From contig NZ_AP019700.1 in assembly GCF_006738645.1 (NCBI RefSeq), forward strand, positions 1,562,001-1,626,000: a stretch of 64,000 bases of DNA, in the 5' to 3' direction. How positions within the stretch are numbered: the stretch's first letter is position 1; the number at the start of each line of letters is the position of its first letter. This DNA is from Stella humosa. GTDB lineage: Bacteria; Pseudomonadota; Alphaproteobacteria; ATCC43930; Allostellaceae. This document shows positions 63,635 to 64,000 of the stretch, piece after piece. A model generated the notes under the pieces. That model ran no database searches and was not told the origin of the DNA. It saw nothing but the letters and a program-made list of their open reading frames with translations. The translations under genes and the position numbers were made by a program.

Positions 63635-63988
63635 ATGTTGATTTCGCCAGCCTACGCCCAGGCGGCCGGCGGCAGCCAGGACATGCTGATGTCCCTGGCG
63701 CCCCTCGTCCTGATCTTCGTGGTCTTCTACTTCCTGCTGATCCGTCCGCAGCAGAAGCGGATGAAGGACCACAAGGCGATGCTGGGCGCGCTGCGCCGGG
63801 GCGACAAGGTCGTCACGGGCGGCGGCATCATCGGGACCGTCGCCCGCGTTCCCAACGACGACGAGGTGGTGGTCGACATCGCCGACGGCGTCCGGGTGCG
63901 GGTGCTGCGCGGCACGATCACGTCCATCCTCACCAAGGGCTCCGGCGAGGAGACCGAGGTCGAGAAGCCGGCCAAGGCCGGCAAGTAG
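63635..63988 (+). CDS. yajC: Preprotein translocase accessory subunit YajC
   Basis: This 117-residue protein has one membrane helix (about 20-38, LAPLVLIFVVFYFLLIRP) and the conserved RPQQKRMKDHKAMLGALRRGDKVVTGGGIIG pattern, split here at RRG. The C-terminal domain is cytoplasmic. The start at 63635 follows GAGGAG. YajC forms the SecDF-YajC complex, and secD is expected just past the window edge. Confidence 0.95.
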   Translation: MLISPAYAQAAGGSQDMLMSLAPLVLIFVVFYFLLIRPQQKRMKDHKAMLGALRRGDKVVTGGGIIGTVARVPNDDEVVVDIADGVRVRVLRGTITSILTKGSGEETEVEKPAKAGK

Positions 63989-64000
63989 CGCCGTTCGGGG

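Overview
The window looks like chromosome of a GC-rich alphaproteobacterium, most likely of the Rhodospirillales or a related group. The evidence is a PopZ-type (DUF2497) gene directly upstream of valS, the order argS - SPOR - nagZ - M50 protease - scpA - scpB - tatA/B/C - serS - surE - pcm - LysM/M23 lipoprotein, a yajC at the right edge, and an NdvA/ChvA-like glucan exporter. This assignment is from gene content and order only.

Layout. Positions 1-2717 (minus strand) hold a rhodanese, an alanyl-tRNA editing protein, a cysteine synthase and an SDR enzyme. Positions 2777-7305 are a visibly AT-richer accessory island: three translationally coupled minus-strand genes encoding a winged-helix protein, a KGGVGR-variant ParA/MinD-like ATPase with a long helical C-terminus, and a nitrilase-fold hydrolase with an intact Glu-Lys-Cys triad. 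This is the best candidate for an undescribed system. Positions 7655-24956 form an amide/peptide scavenging region. It has an N-acyl-D-amino-acid deacylase, two Opp/Dpp ATPases on the plus strand, and a long minus-strand operon: small AtzG/GatC-like protein, amidase, two near-duplicate binding proteins, two permeases, second AtzG/GatC-like protein, second amidase, asparaginase. The operon lacks its own ATPases, and the plus-strand pair probably supplies them. Inside this stretch lie an orphan HipB antitoxin followed by a 40-codon remnant of hipA, and a low-GC gap. A strongly predicted small RNA or attenuator (25022-25120, minus) precedes the amidase operon.

Positions 25412-33996 carry a TPR/2OG-dioxygenase protein, the glucan exporter, a CheY-like regulator beside a large hybrid histidine kinase, an ArsR/SRPBCC pair and a Phd-VapC toxin-antitoxin pair. 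Positions 34082-44614 carry tRNA-Asn, a PQQ-type sugar dehydrogenase coupled to a PKHD hydroxylase, tRNA-Cys, a PCMT-like gene, tolC, popZ, valS, an M81 peptidase and a higBA pair.

Positions 44714-63988 are mainly conserved housekeeping: xth, erpA, a second hybrid kinase, dgt, argS, a SPOR protein, nagZ, an M50 protease, scpAB, an orphan FbpC-like ATPase, tatABC, serS, surE, pcm, an NlpD-like lipoprotein whose lipobox and LysM/M23 part are in different frames, an AAA ATPase and yajC. No rRNA, CRISPR array, transposase or integrase was seen.
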